From Odiellus spinosus (lineage: Eukaryota; Arthropoda; Arachnida; Opiliones; Phalangiidae), in assembly GCA_963920705.1 (NCBI GenBank), contig OY987239.1, positions 9,267,504 to 9,331,503 on the forward strand: a stretch of 64,000 bases of DNA, given 5' to 3'. Below are positions 44,704 through 56,800 of the stretch, piece after piece. The notes below the pieces were generated by a model. That model was not told where the DNA came from, searched no databases, and saw only the letters and a program-made list of their open reading frames with translations. The translations under genes and the position numbers were made by a program. Numbering within the stretch: the stretch's first letter is position 1; each line of letters starts with the position of its first letter.

Positions 44704-45052
44704 TTAACCTCTTTTTCTATAATGATGCAATCTGTTCCAATTGAAATAGACAGTATGTACAAAGCTAGGTTTCCCATCATCTCTAACTGAACCGATCATA
44801 GAGTTAAACGTATTAGTGTCTACCTTTATCCTTGCCTACTTATCGAGTTGGAATTGACTTTATGTGTCAAAAACCTTTGGCATGTGATGTATTATTGACA
44901 TAAATCGATATTTAGGAATATTATAGTTTTATTGTACTTACCGTCTACACAGGAACATTGCTTTGTGACCTCTTAAAAGGGATATTGAAACGCTACAAGT
45001 AAATAAAACCATAAGCGTATGATATCCCTAAGTATGCAGGACCTCTTTTTCT
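44704..45052. other. Intergenic region without recognised features
   Basis: A perfect minus-strand GTAAGT follows CTGTGTAGACG at about 44935, but no coding frame could be built around it. Confidence 0.35.
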
Positions 45053-45540
45053 GTTATTCGTATTTTTTCAGATATTTTATTTTCGGATAAATTGTAACTA
45101 AAACAATGAAATTTCTATATTCGTATAATTGTTAAAAGGTTTACCCGAAGATAAGCCTTCGCCGCTTTATCTACCTACAAATTATTCGTTTTCAAACGTA
45201 TAACGATGGATAAGAAATTCACGTTTCCAGCTAGAATTAGTCTAAAATATAAGAAAATATTTCAAATTGACTTTTAATTCGAAGAATATAAATAAAACGA
45301 CGAAACTAAGATTTTAAATCATCTTTTTATTCGTTATTTTTCACGAAAATAAATCTTGAATGTTTCTTATCCGAACGTATAAGGCGGATAATATTCTAAG
45401 ATAAGGCCATTTTTGTATAAAAACGGATATGGATTACGTTTTTTTACTTTATCTTCGAATAAGTTAACTCGAATGAAAAATAATATACATTAGAATTTAG
45501 TAGATTTTATTCAATTAATAAAAATTATACGAGCTCTAAT
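45053..45540. mobile_element. MITE-G copy
   Basis: From TTCTGTTATTCGTATTTTTT through CGTATAACGATGGATAAG and AAGGCGGATAATATTC to AATTATACGAGCTCTAA. Confidence 0.7.
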
Positions 45541-45907
45541 TTGTAGCCTTACAGCTTATGGGTTCTATATTATTTGACACACGTACATTTTATTCAAGTC
45601 TTTGATATTTTTATAGCCTTTTTTTAATTTCCCATAATACTAATCGCGAGCTTTTCTAATTGGCTGAATTGGCTCTGATGATATTTTATGGCTCTTCTTT
45701 TTTTTTTTCTAACCAAGATGTGATAGAGTAAATGCATTGCCCTACTTATAGTAGTATAAATCTTGTACTATAATAAGAAAGTATACATTGTGATATTCCT
45801 TCAAACAAGAAATCTTATCGAAATTCTGATAAGACATCCGATTAATAAATAATAAATATCCCTGTGAAACTCATCTTTGAAGTCTTTTTTGATTGAGATG
45901 GTTTAAG

Positions 45908-48900
45908 ATGAAGACTGGTTTAGATTCGATTTTCTCGTGGTTCATCGCTTTGTGCGGTTGTTTCTATTGTACCTTTACGGTTGGGTTTTTTGTATCGTCC
46001 GGTGTTCTGTTCGTTTTGATTCAAGACCGTTATGATGTCACGAAAGAAATGGCATCTTATCCAATCAATGGATTAACTTCGGCCCAATCGATATTTGGTA
46101 ATTTTACATATATTTCTTAAAGTTGTACGTTTGCTTGCTTCATGTTGGCTACTCCTTTCAAAGGAAAGCTTTCTATTGGTTACTCCTTTCTAAGGAAAGC
46201 TTTCTATTGGTTACTCCATTCTAAGGAAAGCTTTCTATTGGTTACTCCATTCTAAGGAAAGCTTTCTATTGGTTACTCCATTAAAAGGAAAGCTTTCTAT
46301 TGGTTACTCCATTAAAAGGAAAGCTTTCTATTGGTTACTCCATTAAAAGGAAAGCTTTCTATTGGTTACTCCATTAAAAGCAAAGCTTTCAATTGGTTAC
46401 TCCATTAAAAGGGAAAGCTTTCTATTGGTTTCTCCTTTAAAAAAGCAAAGCTTTCTATTGGTTACTCCTTTAAAAAGCAAGCTTTCTATTGGCTACTCCT
46501 TTAAAAAAGCAAGCTTTCTATTGGCTACTCCTTTACAAGGAAACTTTCTATTGGCTACTCCTTTACAAGGAAAGCTTTATATTGGCTACTCCTTTAAAAT
46601 GAAAGATTTCTATTGGCTACACCTTCAATTATCGTCTTTATTATTCATCCACCATGATTTAAATAAAGAATTTTATGCCAGGAATCTTTAGCGGAGCGAT
46701 ATTGCATCGACTTAAGACGAGAAAAACCTTGATTTTGTCATCATGTCTTGGCGTTCTGGGTTCTTGTATGGCCACATTCAACCCACTAAAAGACCCTATT
46801 ATATGGTTGACATTCTGCATGGCTATTCGAGGTACAAATAAGGTAGTTTCGAAGGGATTACTAGGCTCTGAAAACTAATTTTATTTAACTATTCACTGTA
46901 ATTAAGAAATAAGATGTAATGAATTAAAGCCCTATTATGTTGATGTTACAGGAGTCGGGGCTAGTTTGGCTTACCCCGTGATAATTCAAGCCGTTTCTTC
47001 GCATTTTTCCCACCATCGAGGCAAAGCCTTTATGGTTCTAAGTCTTTTCGTTCCACTGGGTGGACTAATTCTTCCGTCATGTGTCCGAATTTCAGCCGAA
47101 CATTATGGCTTACAATCATCTTGGTTGATTCACGCTTCAATTTACACTCAGACTATACTATTGGCACTACTGGTTAAACCACGTCAAGATGATAAGAAAA
47201 TCCAAGAAGAACAAATTCAATTATTCGATCAAAATAAACAAACACAGGTTATTAGTTCCCTCCACTTTTTAATGTTTTCGTAAGATTGGCCCCCATTTCT
47301 CCCTAAAAGGTTTCCCCAATTCCGGTTTCTTCCCGTTCCCCGTTTCTCCCAATCTAATCTAATTGATTGGGTGAAATGGGACTACATCAGATGTGTATGA
47401 AACCCTCCTTTGAAGTCTATTACTCCCGGGTCTTGTCTACCCCTCTCTGTATGGGTTATTCTCAAAAAGCGCGATTCGTACGCCTCCTAACGGTAGATGT
47501 TTTCGGAGCGAGAGCTCGTCGAGCGAATATCTCTAGCAGCCTTGGAGTTCGTCCAAAAAACGTCGTCGTTTGTGGAGAGAGAGAATTTCCAATTTTCCGT
47601 AGACAGGGGGGGATGAAGTAGGACCCCTTCTAACTCGTAAAATTGGGAATTTTACCCATACAGAGAGGAGCGCTATATGGAACATTGGAGTAGTAGACTT
47701 CAAAGGAGAGTTTCATCGGCTTCTGACTACATGTATTTGGGAGAACTGATAACGTTGAGAGAATTACCAATTGGGTGAAATGAGGACATCCCGTTCGGGC
47801 TAGCAGATAGTTTCATAGTTCCCTTTTAATCTTTTGTCATTGAGGGAATAATAAACCTTTCTTTTTACACAAAGGAAACACAAAAAGACCTAGACGAAAA
47901 AGTGAAAATAAAATTCGATGAAAGTTTATATTTCAAATTAAAAACACTTTTGCGCAAGAAGGCTTTTCACGTATTATGGATCGCTCACTTAATCATTATG
48001 TTATCAAACTTATCATTCCGTACGACTGTCTTGGATTACGGTAGAGACATTGGCCTGAACCCTGATCTTAACAAGTACATTTTAGAAATCATGTCTTTCT
48101 GCGATGTGGTTCGAATCCCAGTCGCCATAGCCATTGATAAGCGATACGTTTACGAAGAGACAATTTTGACATTTGCGTCATTGTTAGCCGCCTTGTGTTT
48201 GGTACTTTTAACTCAGACGTCAAACGCCATATATGTTATCGTAATATGCGTCTATTCCGTGTCTTACGCCATGAGTGCCGCTGTAATCTACCCAATTTTC
48301 GCCACATTAGGATCAGACAAATTGGCCCTATCCTTCGGATTGGCCATGGGCGTATATGGTTTGGTTCAACTTGGATTGCCATCGATAATAGGTAATGCCA
48401 GGATTTTTTTATTTCGGTTGATACGGAAGAAGGGCTTCCCTCCTACTTAAGGCGGTAGTAACGGGTTATTTACAGGGACGGAAATAAGCACAAGTCACTG
48501 GTCCGATAAATTTTCCAAATGTCCGATAACTTTTTATTTTTAAGAGGGGGTCACTGGACAAATGTCCGATAAAAAAAAGTACTTTTCAATACAGGAAATG
48601 TAGCATTGTCCGGTAATTTTGTTAAATGTAATTTAAATTTCGAATTTTAAAGGGGGGTTACTGGACATTTGTCCAATAAGAAAAAATTCTTATTTCCGTC
48701 CCTGGTTATTTAGTACGAAGAGACAACATAATATGGGTATTTTTTTGAGCATGGTGATTCCCAAAATAAATTCGAAGCTATTCCATCTTTCCCATTCAAT
48801 ACTTGACCAAAACTAGTCTAGGTGGCGCGCGTTAGCGTTGAAGCTTTTGTCGTCTGCTTAGGAGTTGATCCCTGTCTGTAGAGTCGACATTATTAAATTA

Positions 48901-49545
48901 ACTTCCATCGACAGCCGGGAGTGGTGGCGCTCTCCTGTAAACTGGCGTCTCAGTGGCAAGGTCTGGGTGTTGTCCTGCTCGAATCGCAGGTCCCTTGCCC
49001 ATAGGGAGTGTTGCGAATGGTCCGCGACGGAATGGTCCTTCCTCTTCCCCATTCCCATCTCCTTCCGTCGCGTGGGCAATTCCCAGTCCTAATCCCTGCG
49101 TAGTTACTTACCATAACTGAGTTGCTCAAGGCCTTACGCCTTGGCGCCACACCTGGTTCGCAATCGCGACCGCTGTCCGGGCGTAAAGACGTTACGTTAC
49201 ACGCCGAAAAAAAAAAAAAAAAAAAAAAAAAACTTCCATCGACGATAAATTTCGGTAGAGAAAAAACGGAAAAAAAAATCTGGGCTAGTGTAAATATTTA
49301 CTTGAGTCATTGACCACTTCGATTTATTTTAGTAGTCATTTTAAAAGGGTACGCAATTGACGTGCTTTGCGCATTATGTCTAGCCCTGATTCAAAACTTA
49401 AATTAATTTTTTTTTAGGTTTGTTTCGAGATATTTATGGGACGTACAACTATCTTTTTTATTTATTTTCATTTTTAAATATAATTTTGGTGGTTGTGCTC
49501 GCCACAAGCCGTGTTAAACGATGGTTCAATCACGGAAAACTATAA
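45908..49545 (+). CDS. SLC16-like monocarboxylate transporter
   Basis: Plasma-membrane major-facilitator transporter of the monocarboxylate (MCT/SLC16) family. Exons: 45908-46097, 46682-46831, 46952-47247, 47875-48391 and 49418-49545 (1,281 nt, 426 residues, all phases consistent). The first helix is FSWFIALCGCFYCTFTVGFF, followed by a Ser-rich second helix region (TSAQSIFGIFSGAILHRLKT). The fifth-helix motif of MCTs (pattern F.KRR.LA.G...G) appears as SSHFSHHRGKAFMVLSLFVP. A polar central loop (about residues 200-225) separates the two six-helix halves. The first-helix DG-W-W motif is degenerate (LDSIFSW), so substrate and proton coupling cannot be inferred. A two-codon upstream ORF (ATG GTT TAA, 45898-45906) abuts the start. 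Introns contain a minisatellite, a MITE-A, a hAT MITE and a SINE. Confidence 0.85.
46140..46625. repeat. About 32-bp minisatellite in transporter intron 1
   Basis: Roughly 15 units of TTTCTATTGGTTACTCCATT followed by AAAAGGAAAGC, with length variation between units. The open frame read through it (46362-46691) is spurious. Confidence 0.9.
47388..47725. mobile_element. MITE-A copy 13
   Basis: Target duplication ACTACAT at 47381-47387 and 47726-47732. Left end degenerate (CAGATGTGTATG). It lies in transporter intron 3. Confidence 0.92.
48473..48704. mobile_element. hAT MITE, 232 bp
   Basis: Termini CAGGGACGGAAATAAG and CTTATTTCCGTCCCTG, with a perfect 8-bp duplication GTTATTTA at 48465-48472 and 48705-48712. 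Internal ACTGGACAAATGTCCGATAA motifs are repeated. It lies in transporter intron 4. Confidence 0.93.
48913..49230 (+). mobile_element. tRNA-like SINE with poly-A tail
   Basis: Flanked by perfect 13-bp duplications AACTTCCATCGAC (48900-48912 and 49231-49243). It begins AGCCGGGAGTGGTGGCGCTC and ends in about 25 A residues. GGCGTCTCAGTGGCAAGG and CTGCTCGAATCGCAGG resemble RNA polymerase III A and B boxes, so a tRNA origin is likely. The short open frames on both strands here are spurious. It lies in transporter intron 4. Confidence 0.85.
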
Positions 49546-49958
49546 TATTTTAATTATTCTAATAAATTTAGTTTGGTTTTTGATGTATATTTTTTTTGCA
49601 TTAATTAAATTGCACTGAGAAAGTATGTATGTTAATTTTAGTTCATCAAAGCTCGCTTAAAAGATACATTCAATATTAGCTTTGAATCGTTAGACACCGT
49701 TTCACGTGGTTGGAACTTTCGTAAAATTTTAGAGGTTTTATGCTAAAACTATCCATCAATTTAAATCCGTAACGAGTCCGGCTGCACAATTCTGCAATTT
49801 TGCGTCGTCTGCTTGTTTTTGAAAGTTCTTCACACGCGGTCAACGGATGTATTAGCCCGAGTGTGGCGTCGCCACTGCTCTCGAATATATAATATGCTAA
49901 TAATTAAAAGTGCTTACAACAATATTTAACAAATATTAACTTAACATTTTATGTAAAA
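49546..49958. other. Intergenic region 3' of the transporter
   Basis: AATAAATTT about 15 bp after the stop may serve as a polyadenylation signal. No other feature recognised. Confidence 0.4.
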
Positions 49959-49965
49959 GTTAAAT

Positions 49966-50257
49966 CAAGAAGGATCAGACAAGGAGAGGAAAAGTGGGGC
50001 TGCGTTGAGTTAGAGAGAGAAGAGCCAACCTCCCACTCGGGTGGAAATGGGGGATAGGAAATTCTCGAGGTAAACTGTTGTCACGTGGTCACTAGCCTCG
50101 TTGGCTACTACGAAGCTGATAAAGGATCCGTTTTTCCCACGTGACAACAATTTACCACGAAACGTCTCTACCCCCGATCTCCCAGAGTGGGAGTTTAGGC
50201 CGACGCAGTAGGAACCGCGCCGTCCCCACTTTTCCTCTCCTTGTCTGATCCTTCTTG
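49966..50257. mobile_element. MITE-E copy 2
   Basis: Ends CAAGAAGGATCAGACAAGG and CCTTGTCTGATCCTTCTTG. Perfect 7-bp duplication GTTAAAT at 49959-49965 and 50258-50264. Confidence 0.93.
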
Positions 50258-50800
50258 GTTAAATGCACAAATCAGCCGGGATTAATCACGTCCTGGAAAT
50301 TGCAGTAAATGTTGACGCAGCTGAGCCGCTGATTGAAACGCCGTGTTAAGCCTCGTGTATTCGACTTTTAAAGAAAGTTATGCCACCGAGAAGGAATAGA
50401 TCTACGTAATTGTGATCATAGCTAGTATTCGGTCTTCGCCTTATAGTGATTACGATTCCAAGTACGCTGCCATCTTTCTACAAATCTTGGCCATGGTCCT
50501 GCGGAATCTATCATTGTATCGTGGAAAAAAATATAACTTTCATTAGAAAAAGACTTAGATATGAACAACATGAACGAAGGAGGCCATTGGAACCCTAACT
50601 GTTGCCGTGTCGAAGTAAGGCGGCAAAGGTTACCTCCCTTCCTTCTAGCCAAGTGGTGCCTTTGTCATCCATCTCTGTTTCTGCATTCTTCGTTCAAAGT
50701 TGTTAATATCCCCCTTTCAATGAAGTCAACAGCGGGATGCAGATTTTGCAAACGGGCTAATAGATCGGAGTTGGGTTATACTTCTTTTAAAGAATGGAAT
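50258..50800. other. 3' flank of the minus-strand IR gene M1
   Basis: Part of it (about 50540-50800, TGAACGAAGGAGGCCATTGG...TTTCAATGAAGTCA) is repeated 3' of gene M2 at about 61500-61720, so it belongs to an older tandem duplication. No coding frame is conserved between the two copies. Confidence 0.5.
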
Positions 50801-50802
50801 GA

Positions 50803-53800
50803 TTAGTTTCTTTTCCCGCTTCTTAAAATGGTACGTTTATGCTTAATGTGGTGATCACTTAATACAGACCTTTTTCGCCAACCTTTATTCGTGAAACATT
50901 CGACGCAAAAGGTTAAAATGCCCAATGAAAGGCCGATAATCCAAACACGAAAGATTTTCGTCAAGTACACTACGTTGATGGGCGTGTAAGATGCTGTAGT
51001 GGAGCCAGAATTATCCGATTCCAATACGTTTCCACGTCTAAATCTTATAATTGTTCTGTAATAGTGCTCCATCTGTCTCGTTTCAGTTATTCTCGTTGCC
51101 CTGAAGAATAAAAAGCTGATAATTTACTGTTAAGTGTACGTCTTAAGTTTTGTTAAGAGTGCGATTCCTAACTATAAGAGCTCGGAATTCGTATAATTTT
51201 TATTAATTGGATAAAACCTATTAAATTCTGATGTATATTATCTGTTTGATTAAAAATAGACTATCCGTTTTTATCCAAAAATGGCCTTATCTTCTGGTAA
51301 GCCTTATACATTTAACCAGAAGCCGATGAAACCCTCCTTTGAAGTCTATTACTCCCGGGTCTTGTCTACCCCTCTCTGTATGGGTTAGTTTCAAAAAGCG
51401 CGATTCGTACGCCTCCTAACGGTAAATATTTTTGGAGCGGGAGTTCGTCCAGCGAATATCTCTAGCAACCTTTGAGTACGTCAAAAAAACGTCGTCGTTT
51501 GTGGAGAGAGAGAATTTCCAATTTTCCGTAGACAGGGGGTATAAAGTAGGACCCCTCCGTTCTCGTAAAATTGTGAATTTTACCCATACAGAGAGGAGCG
51601 CTATATGGAACATTAGAGTAGTAGACTTCAAAGGAGGGTTTCATCGGCTTCTGATTTAACAATTATACGAATATACAAATTTCATTGTTTTAGTTCCAAA
51701 CAATTTATCATAAAATAAAATATCTGAAAATATATGAATACATGGATATCCGATTTCGAGATCAAGTCCTAACTGAGGTAGTTACTTACAGATAGTCGAT
51801 GTTCTCCTTGATGGCGCGAGGCAGTCGTTTATTAAAGAACATGATCCCGTAGTACCTTTCGTATTTAGACTTTCCTACGTACAGTTTCCTCATCTTTCTT
51901 TCGAGCTTCTTGAATAGGGCTTGGATGAGTGACGAAGGATCTTCGTCGATTACTGCAGCATCACCGCTGACAAATTGTTCAGTAATACTTTCGTTTGAAA
52001 ACCAATGATTAATTTTGACGCTTTGGAGCTGCTCATTCAAATTGCGGTACTTTGACTTGTAGTCCTACAATTATAATTTCATTGTTTAATTTAGGCTTTC
52101 GAAAACGTAGATTTCAAATTTACAAATACCTGTTATCAGAAGCGGATGGAAACTGTAAGAAGTCTGGGACGTAAGCCATTCCCCAACTTTGGCTGTAGCC
52201 ACCTCACCCCACTTAAAGATGGCCAATCAGAGATGAGCTGGGCGAGCGTTACCACGGTTACAAATGGCCAGGAACTATGCTCCAACACCAGCGCTACAAA
52301 CGTTGATCTCTTACGTGTCTATTCCTTTTGGTGCCTATTTACGCCCGTTCCTTGTATTATGCCCCTTATTCGTAAGCATCCGCCAAAAGGGGGTAGGTAA
52401 AAAAGAGGGCTACACATATTACATAAAGCCCCATAGGCCGTACGTCCCAGACAGTTTCCATGGGCTTCTGCTGTTATAAATTTGAATTTTCTCGCTAACA
52501 CTTAAAGGCCTAGGATTACTTCTGCCTGTCACCCTGGAAACAACCTCACCCTCCAGGCTTTCTCTTGCCGTGCTATCCAAAGGGGAAGCTCAGAAGGTGA
52601 GCACTCTTCCAGTGAAACAGGTCAGTGACAGGCAGAAGAATAGACCTTCCTACATGACTCTTCAATGGTAATTGAAACGAGGAATCGGGTGGGTGGATAC
52701 GCGTAAACGGGTTAACTTCACTTTTTTGACCCCAGAGGAGCGAGTGTTGGGTAGTGGAAGCTAGAAATGTGTCTCATAACCGACCAATAGAATGCGTGGT
52801 GTTTTATCGAGGCTCATGTTTAATCGCCTTTTACTTTATTAAATAAACTAAATAAAACTTTGTTGAAAGTAGTTTAGAGGCTTGATGTCGTGTTAGCGGT
52901 CGGCTATATCAAAATACACGCTGGGTCGTTCAGTGTCCCTCCCAAACGTTGGGAACCGCGGTTTATGTCTACTCTGTTTATGATAACTATACTTAATGCT
53001 TAGTAGTAATACCACCAACAGTAATCAACCCAAATATTTGTTTTCTGCAGCCGCGGCTTCCTCTAACGAAGATTAAAATCATTAATAATCATACAAATTG
53101 TAATAATTTCAAAAATACGTATTATCAGAGGTATATAATAACCCCCTTCGGGGGGAAGTATGAAAGGTAGGCAAAATCGACGAACAACGAGTGCCCGGCG
53201 TAAATCGCGGCGGATCGACACACCGCTTTACTCCCAAAAAATAGTTACACCATTTTGAGCCTCACTAAATTTTCCCTACGCACACTTCCGGAACTCGCGA
53301 GCTGAAGTCAACCTTCGACTCCATTTTAACGGACAGCCTGACTCCCGAGACAGGAAGTTCTAAACACAAATCGAGCCGTCTTGTTTATACAAAGACCATT
53401 TACTAGAGTAGCGACATTGAGAAGTCCAGCGCGAGCTAGTGGCCTAGATAGTCAGCAGCGGGCTCTTGTTGTTCGTGATTTTTAGCATTGGAAGTATAGG
53501 GGCTTTCATACTTCCCCCCGAAGGGGGTTATTATATACCTCTGTTATTATTTATGTTCCTAGTTTTATATTTTGCTTTGAAATTATTAGTAGCGCTATAC
53601 TATAAACCTTAGTACGGTTACCTTGAGGAATTTCTCTACCCGAGATGTTTTCGTGTAATAGCAAAGAATATTTGGCCTGGGCAACAAATCCTCAATAGAA
53701 TCGATGAAGAAATTGTCGACGACGATTAGTTGACTCGTCAAGCTACCGCACCAGCTGAAAATTACAACCGTTACTCCCAAGAGCCACCAGGCTCGGACGT

Positions 53801-56800
53801 ACCTTAATGTCGCTTTCTTCGCATTCGCTACGGCTGCCAATGAAAAAATTCAAATCACCCATTTACTTGGGAGGATAGGCAATATTCTGGTTTCCCAACT
53901 TGTTTTAAATTCCATCGTGCATATTTAAGCTTTATTATCTTTAAGATTCTTGTTCCTATGGACCTAATCCTAAAACTGGATAAATTCACCAAAGTGTGGA
54001 TTTTTCGGTCGAATGGGATCGTTTTCGGTCTTATCAGAAGCCGATGAAACCCCCCTTTGAAGTCTACTACTCCAATATTCCATATAGCGCTCCTCTCTGT
54101 ATGGGTAAAATTCCTAATTTTACCAGTTAGAAGGGGTCTAACTTCATCTACGGAAAATTGGAAATTCTCTCTCTCCACAAACGACGACGTTTTTGGACGA
54201 ACTCCAAGGCCGCTAGAGATATTCGCTGGACGAACTCCCGCTCCGAAAATATCTACCGTTAGGAGGCGTACGAATCGCGCCTTTTGAGAATAACCCATAC
54301 AGAGAGGGGTAGACAAGACCAGGGAGTAATGGACTTCAAAGGAGGGTTTCATCGGCTTCTGGTCTTATGGGAACGGCGCGATGGCACAGAAAGTTATTGA
54401 ATCATAAAGGAGTCTCTGGAGAAATACGATTAAAAATAATTTCTGTCTCTTAAAGGGCGCGACGCTTTGAGAAGTCTAGTGTATTATTAGTTGTTAAATT
54501 TGCGATACTTAACAGTTGTTTAGAATATCAGCCGTGTGAGTCCAGAGGGACTCGGCGAACGAAGAAAAACGACTTTCACGACGCATCCTCTTTCTGAAGC
54601 TGATAAATGAAGAAAAGGCGGATATCGCGAGCATCGACAGAGCCACCAAAACCCAAACCGAGTCACCGAGTCCCTGGATTGACAGCCATTCCGAAGCATC
54701 CCTATAATCCGTTCCAACTGACGAATATATAACGTAGGAAACATGGAACGAAGACGGAGATACGTGATAAAGACTCGGCAATTTATGGTCCAAATAATAG
54801 AAATGAAGCGTTGAATCGGTTATCTGAAAACGACCAACGAAAAAAATGAAAACCCATTATTCCAGCGAGAATGGATCCACGTTGCGGTGGGTGTTGGAAA
54901 CATTCAGTCGCCAAATATATTATCAAGAACTATAATTTATTTCCATCTCATCAGAGAGTATTTTTATTTTGAGGCTATTGTCATAACTTTTGCCTCTTAC
55001 GTTGGATCTCACATTTAAATATTATTGTACCGTAATTAAGCATTATCACTATCATCAGAGGTATATAATAACCCCCTTCGGGGGGAAGTATAAAAGTCCC
55101 TATACTACCAATGCTAAAAATCACGAACAACAAGAGCCCGCTGCTGACTATTTAGGCCACTAGCTCGCGCGGGACTTCTCAATGTCGCTACTCTAGTAGA
55201 TGGTCTTTGTATAAACAAGACGGCACGATTTGTGTTTAGAACTTCCTGTCTCGGGAGTCAGGCTGTCTGTTAAATTGGAGTCGAAGGTTGACTTCAGCTC
55301 GCGAGTTCCGGAAGTGAGCGTAGGGAAAATTTAGTCAGGTTCAAAATGGTGTAACTATTTTTTGGGAGTAAAGCGGTGTGTCGATCCGCCGCGATTTACG
55401 CCGGGCACTCGTTGTTCGTCGATTTTGCCTACCTTTCACACTTCCCCCCCGAAGGGGGTTATTATATACCTCTGCTATCATTTACTTACGCCGTGCATAA
55501 CACCGAAGGAGTGCATTCCGTGCATATTCGCCCACTTTGTAACATTAAAGTTTGAAAATCGCTTCTTTAAATCAAATTCGTTCATAGAAATGAGATTGGC
55601 ATTTTTTAAATTTCGGAAAATGAGCCAAGGCCAAAACCATGTTTTTTCTCTATAAATCGTGTATGGTCCATTGGTAAAAACATCCACATAAAGTATCTGA
55701 AAATGCAAGTTCCTCCATTGTATTGGAATATTTGTAAATTACAAGTAACACCACAAGTAAATCATCCCCAAGTTTACTAGACGACATACTACAGGTTACA
55801 ATGATGAAGGTCCGATTTCCTCAGTCAATGATTCCACCCTAAGTATTTCAAATTTGTACAGAAGAGCGGTATGGCCCAGTATTGCTGGTAGAGTAAATCA
55901 AACTTGAACTCGCGACGCCCCGGCGAGAACCTCTTTCGTTTCGCGAGAGAGAGGGGAAAGCCGAGTTTCTTAGTTACATTTCCTACCCCCCTTAACGATT
56001 CTACAGACGACGCGCGAAGTCGCGAACGAACTTCTACGAAGGCAAAATAATTAGCACCGCCTACTTAGTTCCTATCTTAACCGCTAGAGAGGGCAATTTC
56101 GACTTCTGTTTCTCGGCCGTTTTACAATTTTGAGATTTTTCCTCTCTCCCCGCGCGAAAGTTGTGACGACACAACTCTCAGACCTTCAGTTCATTCGTTA
56201 TATGCCCGGTTGTAAACTTGAAGCATGATTTACCTGTGGTAACACTGAAAGATAGAATTCGAGCGCTGTCCAGTGAGATGGCACCTTGGTAGGTGGCTCT
56301 GAATGTCTTTTAAACTTGACTTTTCCACAAAAGCGCTCCATTTGGCCATTTAAAGGGTGAGTGAAAGGAAAATCTAGTGTTTTCATCGATTCTTCAACTA
56401 GTAAACATTATTAAGCGTGGGAACGACCGATTTCTTAGTCCCACTCGTAATCAAGCGGCTTAAAGGGAGAATGCAACCTAATTACAAGTGATTTTTTTTA
56501 TCGATTCCTTATCGTTTAAATAGGCCTAATCCATCGATAAAAAGTTTACAATACAAATATTAAACTAGAAATAAATTTAAAACTTACCCTGAAAATAATC
56601 TTAGCGGGATTCGTGGAGATCCTGAATCGCGTACGTGTCAGGTCTAGCGACCAATGAGCAAAGACCCGTCGTTCACGCGAGATCTCCACGAGACTTACGT
56701 CGCGCGCGATTGGTCGCTAGACCTTACACGCGAGGAAAACTGGACCTCCATGAATCCCACTAAGCCTATTTTCCGGGTAAGTTTTAAATTTATTTCTAGT

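Noticed and set aside
48858-49150. Overlapping 66-75-residue frames
   Set aside because: They lie inside a SINE flanked by a 13-bp target duplication.
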